The notes under the pieces are model-generated. The model made no database searches and was not told the DNA's origin. It was given only the letters and a program-made list of their open reading frames with translations. Made by a program: the position numbers and the translations under genes. This document shows positions 33,295 through 44,000 of a stretch of 64,000 nt of DNA, piece by piece. The stretch comes from Nocardioides oceani. Its GTDB lineage: Bacteria > Actinomycetota > Actinomycetes > Propionibacteriales > Nocardioidaceae. Each line of letters begins with the position of its first letter. Position 1 is the first letter of the stretch. The DNA is taken from the NCBI RefSeq assembly GCF_030412965.1, contig NZ_JAUHJQ010000002.1:1-64000 (forward strand). Reading direction: 5' to 3'.

Positions 33295-34274
33295 CGCTCC
33301 TCGAGCGCGAGGTAGCGGTACCGGTGGTGCTCGACGAACCCCAGCCGGTCGTAGAGCGCGAGCGCCGGCGCGTTGTCCGCGAGCACCTGCAGGTACGCCG
33401 TCGTCGCGCCCTGCTCGGCGCCCCAGCCGAGCAGCGCCGCCATGACGCGCAGGCCGAGCCCCCGCCGCCGGTGCGCCGGGTCCACCCGGAGGCTGCGGAA
33501 CCCCACCCAGTCCCGGTCGTACGCCGCCACGCCGGACGCCCCCGGCAGGTCGGCGCGCACGACCCCCGGCGCCAGCTGCTCCAGCTCGACCTCACCCTCG
33601 CCGTCGACCTTGCCGACGGCCCGCAGGGCGCGGCGCGCCGCGGCCACCCCGGCGACCGAGAAGACCGTGTCCGCGTCGTCGCTCTCCAGCACCCAACCGC
33701 GTCCGCGCAGCGCGGCCTCCTCCTGTCCGTCGACGAGCACCGCGGCGACCGGCCGCCCGGTGGTGGCGGCGTAGAACGCCAGCACGCGCTGCTCGGCCGC
33801 CTCGAGACCGCACCCGGGCGGGCCGAGGGCGAGCACCGAGTTGGCCCGCCGGTTCGGCGAGGCGGGGGAGTGCCGCAGCAGCCAGCCGTCGAGCTCCTCG
33901 GTCACCAGGTCGGGCCACAGCGCCAGCGCGCGCAGCTGCGCCTCCCGCGGCTCGACCCGCAGGCGGTGGCTCGGCCGCGGCGGCACCGGCTTGCCGGAGA
34001 CGATGTCGGCCAGCGCGAGCCACACCGGCTCGGGCATCGGCTCGCCGGCGCGCGCGTCGGGCTGCAGCACGCAGGAGCCGCCGGGGCCGGGCGTCCACGC
34101 CAGGCAGGTGCCGAGCAGGTCGGTGAACGCCGGCCCCCCGGTCGGGCCGACCTCGCCGGGGACCACGCGACGTACCACCACGCGCTGGCCGACGACGTGC
34201 GGTCCGAGCAGGTGCTGCCCGGTCGCGGGGGCGGCCCCCGCGCCCACATCCTGGGGTTCTGACGGAACGGCCAC
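33291..34274 (-). CDS. GNAT-family N-acetyltransferase
   Basis: A 327-residue protein. The C-terminal GNAT domain (residues ~190-325) contains the acetyl-CoA loop [20 protein letters not shown] and the closing strand [25 protein letters not shown]. The N-terminal half (about 30-180) is a separate fold ([10 protein letters not shown]...[11 protein letters not shown]), as in actinobacterial two-part proteins encoded beside fdxA. Substrate unknown. GTG start, with TAGTAT 6 nt upstream overlapping the opposing fdxA promoter. Confidence 0.83.
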   Translation of the reverse strand: MAVPSEPQDVGAGAAPATGQHLLGPHVVGQRVVVRRVVPGEVGPTGGPAFTDLLGTCLAWTPGPGGSCVLQPDARAGEPMPEPVWLALADIVSGKPVPPRPSHRLRVEPREAQLRALALWPDLVTEELDGWLLRHSPASPNRRANSVLALGPPGCGLEAAEQRVLAFYAATTGRPVAAVLVDGQEEAALRGRGWVLESDDADTVFSVAGVAAARRALRAVGKVDGEGEVELEQLAPGVVRADLPGASGVAAYDRDWVGFRSLRVDPAHRRRGLGLRVMAALLGWGAEQGATTAYLQVLADNAPALALYDRLGFVEHHRYRYLALEER

Positions 34275-34280
34275 GTCCGG

Positions 34281-34290
34281 ATACTAGGGT
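34281..34290. promoter_or_regulatory. Bidirectional promoter, overlapping -10 boxes
   Basis: ATACTAGGGT holds TAGTAT on the minus strand (34286-34281, 6 nt before GTG 34274) and TAGGGT on the plus strand (34285-34290, giving fdxA a leader of about 34 nt with AGGAGG). Both share the CTAG core, as at 27608-27617. Confidence 0.55.
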
Positions 34291-34330
34291 TGCTCCAGTA
34301 CGTGCATCCCTTTGCGCCCAGGAGGACCCG

Positions 34331-34657
34331 GTGACCTACGTCATCTCGCAGCCGTGTGTCGACGTCAAGGACCGCGCGTGCGTCGACGAGTGTCCCGTCG
34401 ACTGCATCTACGAGGGCAAGCGGATGCTCTACATCCACCCCGACGAGTGCGTCGACTGCGGTGCGTGCGAGCCGGTCTGCCCCGTCGAGGCGATCTTCTA
34501 CGAGGACGACGTGCCGGAGCAGTGGAAGGACTACTACACCGCGAACGTCGGCTTCTTCGACGACCTCGGCTCGCCGGGCGGCGCCGCCAAGATGGGTGAG
34601 ATCGACAAGGACCACCCGTTCATCGCGGGCCTCGAGCCGCAGAACCAGGACCACTGA
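34331..34657 (+). CDS. fdxA: Seven-iron ferredoxin FdxA
   Basis: A 108-residue [3Fe-4S][4Fe-4S] ferredoxin, an electron carrier in the cytoplasm. The cysteine pattern is [18 protein letters not shown] in the first half and [15 protein letters not shown] in the second, matching actinobacterial FdxA in length and order. The GTG start is supported by an AGGAGG site 8 nt upstream. It is followed within 8 nt by dapC, a frequent actinobacterial gene order. Confidence 0.95.
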   Translation: MTYVISQPCVDVKDRACVDECPVDCIYEGKRMLYIHPDECVDCGACEPVCPVEAIFYEDDVPEQWKDYYTANVGFFDDLGSPGGAAKMGEIDKDHPFIAGLEPQNQDH

Positions 34658-34665
34658 GCCGTTCC

Positions 34666-35757
34666 TTGAGCGTCTCCTCGCGGCTGCCGGACTTCCCGTG
34701 GGACCACCTGGTCCGGTACGCCGAGCAGGCCCGGCAGCACCCTGACGGCATCGTCGACCTCTCGGTCGGCACGCCGGTCGACCCCACCCCCGAGGTGGTG
34801 CAGGAGGCGCTGCGCGCGGCCGCGGACTCACCGGGCTACCCGCTGACGGTGGGCCGCCCCGAGACGCGGCAGGCGGCGATCGACTGGCTCGAGCGCAAGC
34901 ACGGGGTGACCGGCCTCGGGCTGGACCAGGTGCTGCCGGTGATCGGCTCCAAGGAGCTGATCGGCTCGATGGCGGTCCACCTCGGCATCGGGCCGGGCGA
35001 CCTCATCGGCTATCCCGAGCTGGCCTACCCGACCTACGAGGTCGGTGCGGCGCTCGCGGGCGCCCGCGCGGTGGCGACCGACTCGCTGACGGCCTTCGGG
35101 CCGGAGGTGCCGAAGCTGCTGTGGCTCAACTCGCCCTCGAACCCCACCGGCCGGGTGCTGCCCGTCGAGCACCTGCGCAAGGTCGTCGAGTGGTGCCGCG
35201 AGCGCGGGACGATCCTCGTCTCCGACGAGTGCTACCTCGAGTGCGCCTGGGAGGCCGAGCCGGTCTCGGTGCTGCACCCGGACGTCTGCGGCGGCTCGAC
35301 CGAAGGCATCCTCGCCGTCCACTCGCTGTCCAAGCGCTCCAACCTGGCGGGCTACCGCGTCGCCTTCGTCGCCGGTGACGCCGCGCTGGTCGGCGAGCTG
35401 CTGGCCGTCCGCAAGAACCTCGGCCTGCAGATGCCCGGCCCGCAGCAGCGCGCGATGGCCGCCGCCCTCGACGACGACGCGCACGCCGCCGAGCAGCACG
35501 GCCGGTACGCCGCACGCCGGCAGGTGCTGCGCGACGCCCTGGAGGGCGCCGGCTTCCGCGTCGACCACTCCGAGGCATCGCTCTACCTGTGGAGCACCCG
35601 CGACGAGGACTGCTGGGACACGGTCGCGGCGCTGGCCGAGCGCGGCATCCTGGTCGCGCCCGGCTCGTTCTACGGCACGGCCGGCGCCCGGCACGTCCGG
35701 GTGGCGTTCACCGCCACCGACGAGCGGGTCGCCGCGGCCGCGGCACGCCTGGCCTGA
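34666..35757 (+). CDS. dapC: Succinyldiaminopimelate transaminase
   Basis: A 363-residue class I/II PLP aminotransferase. It contains LLWLNSPSNPTGRVLP, VSDECYLECAW and the PLP-lysine region SLSKRSNLAGYRVAF typical of actinobacterial DapC beside fdxA. It makes N-succinyl-LL-2,6-diaminopimelate in the succinylase branch of lysine and peptidoglycan precursor synthesis; dapD and dapE lie further along this window. The start appears to be TTG at 34666, 8 nt after the fdxA stop. No other good start precedes the conserved RLPDFPWD. Confidence 0.9.
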   Translation: MSVSSRLPDFPWDHLVRYAEQARQHPDGIVDLSVGTPVDPTPEVVQEALRAAADSPGYPLTVGRPETRQAAIDWLERKHGVTGLGLDQVLPVIGSKELIGSMAVHLGIGPGDLIGYPELAYPTYEVGAALAGARAVATDSLTAFGPEVPKLLWLNSPSNPTGRVLPVEHLRKVVEWCRERGTILVSDECYLECAWEAEPVSVLHPDVCGGSTEGILAVHSLSKRSNLAGYRVAFVAGDAALVGELLAVRKNLGLQMPGPQQRAMAAALDDDAHAAEQHGRYAARRQVLRDALEGAGFRVDHSEASLYLWSTRDEDCWDTVAALAERGILVAPGSFYGTAGARHVRVAFTATDERVAAAAARLA

Positions 35758-35761
35758 CCCC

Positions 35762-36946
35762 TCACGCCTCGCCGCGCGGCTCGGTCGCGTACGTCGGCGG
35801 GTCGGCGAGCCCCGAGAGGTAGCGCAGCACCACGGCCGCCATCGCGGCGACCGGCACCGCGAGGAACGCGCCCGCGATCCCGAACAGCGTCGAGCCGAGC
35901 GTGACGGCGAGGATCACCACGCCGGCGTGCAGCTGCATGGCTCGCGACTGCAGCCACGGCTGGAGCACGTTGCCCTCGAGCTGCTGGACGATGATGATCG
36001 CCGCCAGGATGATCAGCGCGCCCTGGAACCCGACCGACACCAGGGCCACGAGCACCGCGAGCGCGCCGGCCACGAAGGCGCCGAGGATCGGCACGAAGCC
36101 GCCGAAGAACGTCAGCACCGCCAGCGGCACCGCCAGCGGGACCCCGACGACGGCCAGCGCGATGCCGATGAGGACCGCGTCGATGAAGCTCACGATCGCC
36201 TGGGTGCGGACGAAGCCGCCGAGGGTGGTCCACACCTGGTCGAGGACGCGGTCGAGGTGCTCGCCGACCCGCGGGCCGGTCATCCGCGCCGCCCAGGGGC
36301 GGAACCGGTGGCCGTCCTTGAGGAACAGGAACGTCAGCACCAGCGTCAGCGCGAGGGTCACCAGGCCCGAGGTGACCGCGTTGACGCCCGAGAGCAGCCC
36401 GTTCGCGATCGAGCCGGCGCTGTCCTGGAGCCGCTGCCGGCCGTCGGCCAGCGCGTCGGTGACCTGCTCCTCGGTGACGAGCTCCCGCTCGACGGCCCAC
36501 TCCTCGAGCCGCTCGAGGCCCTCGCTGGCGTCGGAGGCGATCTGGTCGCCCTGGCCCGCGACCGACGGCGCGATGGCGGCGACGCCGACGCCCACGAGCG
36601 CCAGCGACCCGAGCAGCACCAGGGCGGCCGCCAGCGAGCGTGGAGCCCGCAGGCGACGTACGACCAGGTTGCTGGCGGGCTGCAGCACCGAGGCCAGGAT
36701 CAGGGCGAGGAAGACCGGGAAGATGGCCGGCCACAGGATGCCGACCAGCCAGCCGAGCACCGCGGCCGCGATCGCGACACCCACCCAGCGCCAGGACCAG
36801 GTGGCCAGCCAGCCGAGCCCGGCGCCGATCCGGCGCTCGCGGGCGCGGGGGTCGACGGGGTACGGGCCGGCGGCCTCGGCGGCGTGTTCGGTGGCGGGCT
36901 CGGTGGCGGGCTCGGTGGCGTGTTCGGGGGCTGGATCGGCAGGCAC
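35762..36946 (-). CDS. AI-2E family transporter (PerM-like)
   Basis: A 394-residue membrane protein. After a Glu/Ala/Thr/Pro-rich N-terminus with a 12-bp tandem repeat (TEPATEPATE), it has about eight membrane segments. The diagnostic cluster is FFGGFVPILGAFVAGALAVLVAL and QQLEGNVLQPWLQSRAMQLH. The amphipathic central section (about 130-190) is typical of the family. Members are proposed exporters or ion antiporters; the name AI-2E should not be read as proven function. Convergent with dapC (4-nt gap). Confidence 0.88.
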   Translation of the reverse strand: MPADPAPEHATEPATEPATEHAAEAAGPYPVDPRARERRIGAGLGWLATWSWRWVGVAIAAAVLGWLVGILWPAIFPVFLALILASVLQPASNLVVRRLRAPRSLAAALVLLGSLALVGVGVAAIAPSVAGQGDQIASDASEGLERLEEWAVERELVTEEQVTDALADGRQRLQDSAGSIANGLLSGVNAVTSGLVTLALTLVLTFLFLKDGHRFRPWAARMTGPRVGEHLDRVLDQVWTTLGGFVRTQAIVSFIDAVLIGIALAVVGVPLAVPLAVLTFFGGFVPILGAFVAGALAVLVALVSVGFQGALIILAAIIIVQQLEGNVLQPWLQSRAMQLHAGVVILAVTLGSTLFGIAGAFLAVPVAAMAAVVLRYLSGLADPPTYATEPRGEA

Positions 36947-36979
36947 GCCCGACGGGTACCCGCCCCGGCGCGGCTTACC

Positions 36980-37162
36980 TCAGGAGGCCAGCACCTGCAG
37001 CAGGTGGTCGGAGCCGTCGGGGGTCAGGTAGTGGCCGTCGTCGAAGAGGACGACGCCGTTGCAGAGCCGGCACCAGCCCTGCTCGCTGTGGTCGGCGGTG
37101 ACGTGGGCCGACCAGCAGGCGGCGTCGGTGGGGGCGGGGCAGGCGGGGGAGTGGTCGCACAT
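36980..37162 (-). CDS. DUF5999-family small protein
   Basis: A 60-residue protein starting MCDHSPACPAPTDAA, with the GWCRLCNGVVLFDDGHYLTPDG core typical of DUF5999 in actinobacteria. Four conserved Cys (residues 2, 8, 16 and in WCRLC) suggest metal binding. A longer in-frame start exists, but the conserved MC start at 37162 is preferred. Function unknown. Confidence 0.85.
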   Translation of the reverse strand: MCDHSPACPAPTDAACWSAHVTADHSEQGWCRLCNGVVLFDDGHYLTPDGSDHLLQVLAS

Positions 37163-37297
37163 CGTCGTGGTCGCTCTCGTCTCGGGTGGCTGCGTGGAAG
37201 GGCTTCCATGGAACGCCCTCGGAGGCCCTTCGCGCAGCCGAACCGTGCCGATCTGTGGAAAACCTGGACCGACGGCGACCTGTCCCACCCGGGTGGG

Positions 37298-38260
37298 TCA
37301 GTCGAAGACGTCCACGTGGACGTGGTCGCGGTGCTCGAGGATCGCGCGGTCACCGGAGCGCGAGGGCGGGTCGTAGTCGCGCCACCCCGAGCCGGAGCGC
37401 CAGCCGTTCTTCCAGATCCGGTCGTCGAAGATCACGGTCTGCACGTCGAGCCGGTCGGCCATCGCGACGAGGTAGTGCGCGAGCGCCCAGCCGCGGACCC
37501 GGTTGGTCTCGTCGACCGGCCGGAAGAAGACGTCGACCGCGCGGCCGTCGTAGTGCGTCGAGCCCTCCATGTGGCCGTCGCGGACGCCGCCGGGTGCGAA
37601 CCCGCCGAGCGACTGCTGCCCGAAGACGTTCTCCACCTCGCGCCGTACCTTGTCCGCGCGGGGGACCAGCCCCGAGGCGGTGAGGTCGTCGGAGGCCTCC
37701 TCCGCGTCGCCGTCGACCTCGCAGGTGAACGCCGCCCGGGAGTTGCCCGTCAGCGCCGAGGCCAGCACCCGCGCGTCGGCCTCGTGGTCGGCGTACGCGT
37801 CGGGGAAGCCCGAGCGCTGGACCCGCTGCGCGGCGACGGTCACCTCCAGCGACTCGTAGCCCTCGACGTCGACCAGCTCGTCGTAGAAGCGGTTGGCGGC
37901 GTACACCGGGTCCAGCACCTGCTCGGCCGTGCCCCAGCCCTGCGAGGGCCGCTGCTGGAACAGGCCGAGGGAGTCCCGGTCGCCGTAGTCGATGTTGTAG
38001 AGCTCCGACTCCTGGTACGCCGTGGCCAGCGCGATCGTCGCGGCGCGTGCGGGCAGGCCGCGGCCGACGGCGATGCCCGTGATCAGCGCGGCGTTCTCGG
38101 CCTGCTCGACCTCGAGCTGGACCGTCCGCCCGTCGACCGTGGCGGTGCACTGCTCGCCGCCGGAGAAGGGCGTCGCCTCGCGCAGCACGTCCCACCCGAG
38201 GTAGGCGCTCACGCCGAGCGCGGCGGCCCCGAGCAGCGCCACGCCCTTCCCCATCCTCAT
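37298..38260 (-). CDS. Membrane-anchored lysozyme-like protein with ARB_07466-type C-terminal domain
   Basis: A 320-residue protein. Residues ~5-25 form a membrane anchor. Residues ~45-170 resemble a lytic-transglycosylase-like fold (ATIALATAYQESELYNIDYGDRDSLGLFQQRPSQGWGT, with a candidate catalytic Glu). Residues ~205-320 match the peptidase M15-like domain found in actinobacterial proteins (STHYDGRAVDVFFRPVD, EHRDHVHVDVFD, with candidate metal-binding His/Asp). A role in peptidoglycan remodelling is likely but the activity is not shown. It lies 43 nt upstream of nothing related on the same strand, after dapD. Confidence 0.75.
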   Translation of the reverse strand: MRMGKGVALLGAAALGVSAYLGWDVLREATPFSGGEQCTATVDGRTVQLEVEQAENAALITGIAVGRGLPARAATIALATAYQESELYNIDYGDRDSLGLFQQRPSQGWGTAEQVLDPVYAANRFYDELVDVEGYESLEVTVAAQRVQRSGFPDAYADHEADARVLASALTGNSRAAFTCEVDGDAEEASDDLTASGLVPRADKVRREVENVFGQQSLGGFAPGGVRDGHMEGSTHYDGRAVDVFFRPVDETNRVRGWALAHYLVAMADRLDVQTVIFDDRIWKNGWRSGSGWRDYDPPSRSGDRAILEHRDHVHVDVFD

Positions 38261-38303
38261 GGGGACAGTCTCCGGACGGGCCGAAACCGGCCCTGCCCGC
38301 GGG

Positions 38304-39263
38304 TCAGTTGGCGTGGAGCGCGGCGTTGAGCTCGACGCCCTCGCTGCGCCACGGGACGGCCTCGACGGTGCCGGTCACCGAGTTGCGGCGGAACAGCACG
38401 TTGCTGGTGCCGGAGAGCTCCAGCGCCTTGACCACGCGGGGCTTGCCGTCCATGTCGGTCACGGTGACCTTGGTGCCGGCCGTGACGTAGCAGCCCGCCT
38501 CGACCACGCAGTCGTCCCCGAGCGAGATGCCGAGACCGGCGTTGGCGCCCAGCAGGCACCGCTGGCCGATCGAGATGACCTGCGTGCCGCCACCGGAGAG
38601 GGTGCCCATGATCGACGCGCCGCCACCCACGTCGGAGCCGTCGCCGACGAGCACGCCGGCGGAGATCCGGCCCTCGACCATCGAGGTGCCGAGCGTGCCG
38701 GCGTTGTAGTTGACGAAGCCCTCGTGCATGACGGTCGTGCCCTCGGCCAGGTGGGCGCCGAGGCGGACCCGGTCGGCGTCGGCGATCCGCACGCCGCTCG
38801 GCACGACGTAGTCGACCAACCGCGGGAACTTGTCCACGCCGAACACCGTCACGTGCTGGCCGGCCGCCCGCAGGCGGGCGCGGGTCAGCTCGAAGCCGTC
38901 GACCGCGCAGGGGCCGGCCGAGGTCCACACGACGTTGGTCAGCAGGCCGAAGACGCCGTCCATCGAGATCGTGCGCGGCACGACCAGCCGCGCGCTGAGC
39001 AGGTGCAGCCGCAGCCAGACGTCCTCGGTCGAGGTGGGCGCGGCCTGCAGGTCCGCCACCTCGACGGTCCGCACCTCGCGGACCACACGGCGTACCTCGT
39101 CGCGGCCCTCGAGCGCCGTGAGCTCCGCGGGCACCTCGGCCCCGTCGCACGCGCCGAGCGCCGGCTGCGGGAACCACACGTCCAGCACGGTCCCGTCGTC
39201 GGTCACGGTCGCGAGGCCGTGGCCCCAGGCGGTGGTCGGCTTGGCGGTGGCTGCGTCGGTCAC
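38304..39263 (-). CDS. dapD: Tetrahydrodipicolinate N-succinyltransferase
   Basis: A 319-residue left-handed beta-helix acyltransferase of the actinobacterial DapD type. Hexapeptide-like repeats run from residue ~185 to 290 ([32 protein letters not shown]). The [14 protein letters not shown] and [17 protein letters not shown] segments are characteristic. It starts the succinylase branch of lysine/DAP synthesis. I chose the GTG at 39263; a TAGACT box lies 8 nt upstream. Longer open frames run through unrelated antisense sequence. Confidence 0.92.
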   Translation of the reverse strand: MTDAATAKPTTAWGHGLATVTDDGTVLDVWFPQPALGACDGAEVPAELTALEGRDEVRRVVREVRTVEVADLQAAPTSTEDVWLRLHLLSARLVVPRTISMDGVFGLLTNVVWTSAGPCAVDGFELTRARLRAAGQHVTVFGVDKFPRLVDYVVPSGVRIADADRVRLGAHLAEGTTVMHEGFVNYNAGTLGTSMVEGRISAGVLVGDGSDVGGGASIMGTLSGGGTQVISIGQRCLLGANAGLGISLGDDCVVEAGCYVTAGTKVTVTDMDGKPRVVKALELSGTSNVLFRRNSVTGTVEAVPWRSEGVELNAALHAN

Positions 39264-39336
39264 GGTCGAGCAGTCTACGAGCGGCGCCTGTGGATGACGC
39301 GGTGCACCCACGGCCCCGATGGGCCAGCGTGGAGCC

Positions 39337-39914
39337 ATGTCGGCGCTGGAGGTCCCCGAGCACCTGGCCCGCCTGGCCCGGGGACGCCGGGCGCTACCCA
39401 GGTCGACGAGGCGCTCGCCGCTGCACACCGCGTGACGGGCGTCGTCCCGCCCACCAGCGCGGCGCTGCTCCCCCGGTGGCCGCTCGCGACGAGACCCGAC
39501 CGGCCGCACGTCACCGTGGCCCGATGTCGGCGGGGCGCCGGCGCCCGCGGCGTCCACCTGCACCGGGCGGACCTGGCGCCGGGCGAGCGCGACGGTCGGG
39601 TGACCACTCCGGCGCGGACGCTCGTGGACTGCTCGAGGTCCCTGCCGTTCGCCGACCCGCTGGCCGTCGCGGACTCGGCGCTCCGCGACGGGTTCGGGGG
39701 GAACCTCCGCCGGCTCCGGATCGCGATCGAGGCCGACTCCTTGGCGTGGCACGGCGGCCGCGACCAGCTCGCCAGCGACTGCCGGCGCTGCACCGGCCTC
39801 GTCGTCCACGGGTGGCTGGTGCTGCGGTTCTCCTGGGAGGACGAGATGTTCCACCGCGCCGACGTCCGCCGGGTAGTCCGTCGACGGGGCGCTCGGGACG
39901 CGCCGGGCGCTTAA
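39337..39914 (+). pseudogene. Decayed DUF559/AbiEi-type protein gene
   Basis: The start frame (ATG at 39337, [18 protein letters not shown]) stops after about 31 codons. A second frame then reads [11 protein letters not shown]...[32 protein letters not shown] and ends with [23 protein letters not shown]...[14 protein letters not shown]. These are the central and C-terminal landmarks of a large actinobacterial family (AbiEi-like N-terminus, DUF559 nuclease-like C-terminus). About 100 residues normally between the two landmarks are missing. So there is at least one frameshift and one internal deletion. Intact homologues are around 300 residues. Confidence 0.75.
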
Positions 39915-39960
39915 GGTCTTGTCCTCCGGCCCCGACGGGGCCTCGACACCAGGAGCCTCG

Positions 39961-40776
39961 ATGACCCGCGTGCTCGCTCGTGCCCTGTCCCTCGTGGTCG
40001 GCCTGGGGCTCCTGGCCGGCCTGCCCACCGGGACGACGGCCCCCGCCGTCGCCGCCTCGGGCGACATGTGGAGCTTCGAGACGCGCCCGGACGGGGCGGA
40101 GCCGCCGGCCGAGCCGGCGCACCGGATCGAGGACGCGTACCTCGTCGTCAACCCCGGCCTCGTGTCCGGCACCGTCACGCTCGGTGCAGCACCGGAGGAG
40201 GCGACCGACAGCGAGATCCAGGTGTCGCTGGGGAACGAGCGCGAGGACGGCACGTGCCTCGTGCGGCGCCTGGTCGGCACGCCGACGTTCGAGCCGGTCC
40301 GGCCGAACAGCCGGGAGGGTGCCTCGGTCCGGGTGGAGCTGCCCCTCACCGGTGGCGCGGGCCGGCAGGCGTGGACCTGCGTCCAGCTGGCGGTCGTCGC
40401 CGCCGACGGCGTGGTGCTCGACCGGAGGGAGGGGACCAACGACGGGTACGTCATCGCCGACCCGGTCGGCGCCGTGGAGATCCGCGCGGTCAGGGGCAAG
40501 GAGCTGCGCCCCGGGCGCTGGACCTCGGTGGAGGTCACGATCCGGAACGCCGGGTCCGATGCCTACGGCATTCTCGTCACCGGGTCCGGACGGGGCGTCC
40601 GGACCGAGCCCGCCGTCTACGGCGCCCGGGTCTATCGCGACGAGTCCGTCAAGGTCTACCTGCGGGTCAAGCTGCTCCGCGCCCGCGGGGCGTCCCTGAC
40701 GATCGAGGCCGCGCCGCTGGGTGGTTTCGTCGAGGTCCACCCCGACCAGCGCAAGGTCTGGCTCCGCCCGCGCTGA
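39961..40776 (+). CDS. Secreted protein of unknown function, beta-rich
   Basis: A 271-residue exported protein with a signal peptide of about 32 residues (cleavage near AVAAS). The mature part consists of predicted beta strands ([50 protein letters not shown]), which suggests two Ig-like or CARDB-like modules. Two cysteines (in GTCLVRR and AWTCVQ) could form a disulfide. AGGAG lies 6 nt before the ATG at 39961. No known family is recognised. It precedes the ileS T-box leader. Confidence 0.72.
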   Translation: MTRVLARALSLVVGLGLLAGLPTGTTAPAVAASGDMWSFETRPDGAEPPAEPAHRIEDAYLVVNPGLVSGTVTLGAAPEEATDSEIQVSLGNEREDGTCLVRRLVGTPTFEPVRPNSREGASVRVELPLTGGAGRQAWTCVQLAVVAADGVVLDRREGTNDGYVIADPVGAVEIRAVRGKELRPGRWTSVEVTIRNAGSDAYGILVTGSGRGVRTEPAVYGARVYRDESVKVYLRVKLLRARGASLTIEAAPLGGFVEVHPDQRKVWLRPR

Positions 40777-40825
40777 CCGGGCAACCGATTGGCGGGCGCA
40801 CGCGGCGGCGCCGTACCCTGGGCCC

Positions 40826-41015
40826 ACAGGCGTTCGAGCCGTCATCAGCGGCGAGCCTCCGGAAGAACGGGACGCGAGTCCTCAGTAGAACCGGACGGGT
40901 AGGCCCGTCACAGCCCCAGATGAGCGGTCGGCCCAGCAGCACCGGGCCCGGCAAGCAGGGTGGTACCGCGGTCCGGAGGATCGTCCCTGTGGTTTCGAGA
41001 AGGATCCATCCCGAA
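40826..41015 (+). promoter_or_regulatory. T-box riboswitch controlling ileS
   Basis: The conserved T-box sequence AGGGTGGTACCGCGG is at 40957-40971. A short stem I carries an ATC isoleucine specifier codon (40844-40846), matching the downstream gene. After the T-box, GTCCGGAGGATCGTCC and following pairing leave no terminator T-run. This fits the actinobacterial ileS type, in which uncharged tRNA-Ile frees the ribosome-binding site (AGGAG, 41020-41024). A TACCCT -10-like box lies at 40814-40819. Boundaries are approximate. Confidence 0.9.
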
Positions 41016-41030
41016 GCTGCAGGAGCAACG

Positions 41031-44000
41031 ATGACGTACCCGAAGGTCTCCACCTCCGAGAGCGGCGTGCCGTCGAGCCCGCAGTTCCCCGCGATCGAGG
41101 AGCGGGTCCTCGCCTACTGGCACGCCGACGGCACCTTCCAGGCCAGCATCGACCAGCGCGACCCGGGCGCCGACGCGAGCAACGAGTTCGTCTTCTACGA
41201 CGGCCCGCCGTTCGCCAACGGGCTGCCGCACTACGGCCACCTGCTGACCGGCTACGTCAAGGACATCGTCCCGCGCTACCAGACCATGCGCGGCAAGCGC
41301 GTCGAGCGCCGCTTCGGTTGGGACACCCACGGCCTGCCGGCCGAGCTCGAGGCGATGCGGCTCAACGGGATCAAGACCACCGACGAGATCGTCGAGATGG
41401 GCATCGACAGGTTCAACGAGGCCTGCCGCGAGTCGGTGATGAAGTACACCGGCGAGTGGCGGGAGTACGTCACCCGCCAGGCGCGCTGGGTCGACTTCGA
41501 CCGCGACTACCGCACCATGAACCCGGAGTACATGGAGTCGGTCATCTGGGCCTTCAAGCGCCTGCACGACAAGGGCCTGGTCTACGAGGGCTTCCGCGTC
41601 CTGCCCTACTGCTGGAACGACGAGACGCCGCTGTCGAACCACGAGCTGCGCATGGACGACGACGTCTACCAGAACCGTCAGGACCCGGCCGTCACCGTCG
41701 GCTACGACATCACCTCCGAGGGCGAGCTGGAGGGCGCCAAGCTCCTCGTCTGGACGACCACGCCGTGGACGCTGCCGAGCAACCTCGCGGTCATGGTCGG
41801 GTCCGACATCGACTACGTCGCCGTCGAGGCCGAGGGCACCCGCTACGTGCTCGCCGAGGCCCGCCTGGCGTCGTACGCCCGCGAGCTGGGGGACGAGCCG
41901 ACCGTCGTGTGGCGCGGGAAGGGAACCGACCTGCTCGGCCTGACCTACACGCCGCCGTTCTCCTACTACCTCGGCCACGAGCGGGCGTTCCGCGTGGTGC
42001 CCGCCGACGACGCCGTCACGACGACCGACGGCACCGGGCTGGTGCACACCGCCGGCGCGTTCGGTGAGGTCGACAAGGAGGTCACCGACCGCGAGGGCAT
42101 CGAGCCGGTGATGCCGGTCGGCAAGGACGGGCGCTTCACCCACCCCGTCGAGGAGTACGCCGGCATGCAGGTCTTCGACGCCAACCCGCACGTCATCGAC
42201 CACCTCAAGGCCGCGACGCGGGGCGAGACCGGCGACGCCGTCGGCGCGGTGACCGCGGGCACGGTCCTGCTGCGGCGCGAGACCTACGACCACTCCTACC
42301 CGCACTGCTGGCGCTGCCGCGAGCCCCTGATCTACAAGGGCGTCTCGTCGTGGTTCGTCGAGGTGACCGCGATCAAGGAGCGGATGCTCGAGCTGAACCA
42401 GCAGATCCGCTGGGTGCCCGACCACATCCAGGACGGCCAGTTCGGCAAGTGGCTGGCCAACGCGCGCGACTGGTCGATCACCCGCAACCGGTTCTGGGGC
42501 AGCCCGGTCCCGGTGTGGAAGAGCGACGACCCGGCGTACCCCCGCGTCGACGTCTACGGCTCCTTCGAGGAGCTCGAGCGCGACTTCGGCACGCTGCCGC
42601 GCAACAAGGACGGCGAGCCGGACCTGCACCGGCCCTACGTCGACGACCTGGTCCGGCCGAACCCCGACGACCCGACCGGCGCCTCGACGATGCGTCGCGT
42701 GCCGGACGTGCTCGACGTGTGGTTCGACTCGGGCTCGATGAGCTTCGCGCAGAACCACTACCCGTTCGAGAACGCCGAGTGGTTCGACGGGACCGCGCCC
42801 GAGGACGGCGGAGCGAAGGGCCACTTCCCGGGCGACTTCATCGTCGAGTACATCGGGCAGACCCGCGGCTGGTTCTACACGCTGCACGTCCTGGCGACGG
42901 CGCTGTTCGACAAGCCGGCGTTCCAGTCGTGCATCAGCCACGGCATCGTGCTGGGCAGCGACGGCAACAAGATGAGCAAGTCGCTGCGCAACTACCCCGA
43001 CGTGCGCGAGGTCTTCGACCGCGACGGCGCCGACGCGATGCGCTGGTTCCTCATGTCCAGCCCGATCCTGCGCGGCGGCAACCTCGTCGTCACCGAGCAG
43101 GGCATCCGCGACTCGGTGCGCCAGGTGATGATCCCGCTGTGGAACAGCTGGTACTTCTTCCAGCTCTACGCCAACGCGGCCAACGACGGCGCCGGGCACG
43201 ACGCGCAGTGGTCGACCGACTCCCAGGACCCGCTCGACCGCTACCTCCTGGCCAAGCTCCGCCAGTACGTCGCCACCATGACCACCCAGCTCGACGAGTA
43301 CGCCGTCGCCGACGCCTGCGAGACGACGCGGTCGTTCCTCGACGTGCTCACCAACTGGTACATCCGTCGCTCCCGCGACCGGTTCTGGGGTGACTCGACC
43401 GAGGCCTTCGACACCCTGTACACCGTGCTCGAGGTGGTCTGCCGGACCGTCGCCCCGCTGCTGCCGCTGACCACCGAGGAGGTCTGGCGCGGGCTGACCG
43501 GCGAGCGGTCGGTGCACCTGGCCGACTGGCCCGACGTCGAGGCGCTGCCGGCCGACGACACGCTCGTGGCCGCGATGGACCAGGTCCGTGAGGTCTGCTC
43601 GGCCACGTCCGCGCTCCGCAAGGCCGGCAACCTGCGCAACCGGCTGCCGCTGTCGACGCTGACCGTGGTCGTCGACGACCCGGCCGCCCTCGCCGGGTTC
43701 GAGGGGATCGTCGCCGACGAGGTCAACGTCAAGCAGGTGCGCCTGCTCGCCGCGGACTCCGAGGAGGCGGCGTCGTACGGCGTGGAGCAGAAGCTGACCG
43801 TCAACGCCCGCGCCGCCGGCCCGCGGCTCGGTCGGGACGTGCAGCTGGCGATCAAGGGCTCCAAGAACGGCGACTGGTCGGTGGCCGAGGACGGCACCGT
43901 GACCGCCGGCGGGCTGGCGCTGGAGGAGGGGGAGTACACCCTCGAGACCGTCGCCGGGTCGACCGACGAGGCCACGGCCACCGGTGTGCTGCGCAGCGGC

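Noticed and set aside
38259..39914. A 551-codon plus-strand frame ending in the DUF559-like C-terminus, considered as an intact gene
   Set aside because: Most of it is antisense to dapD; only the last ~190 codons resemble a real family, and these lack the central part.
40068..41030. Upstream in-frame extension of ileS
   Set aside because: It runs through a secreted-protein gene in another frame and through the T-box leader; the ATG at 41031 follows the leader and begins the conserved protein.
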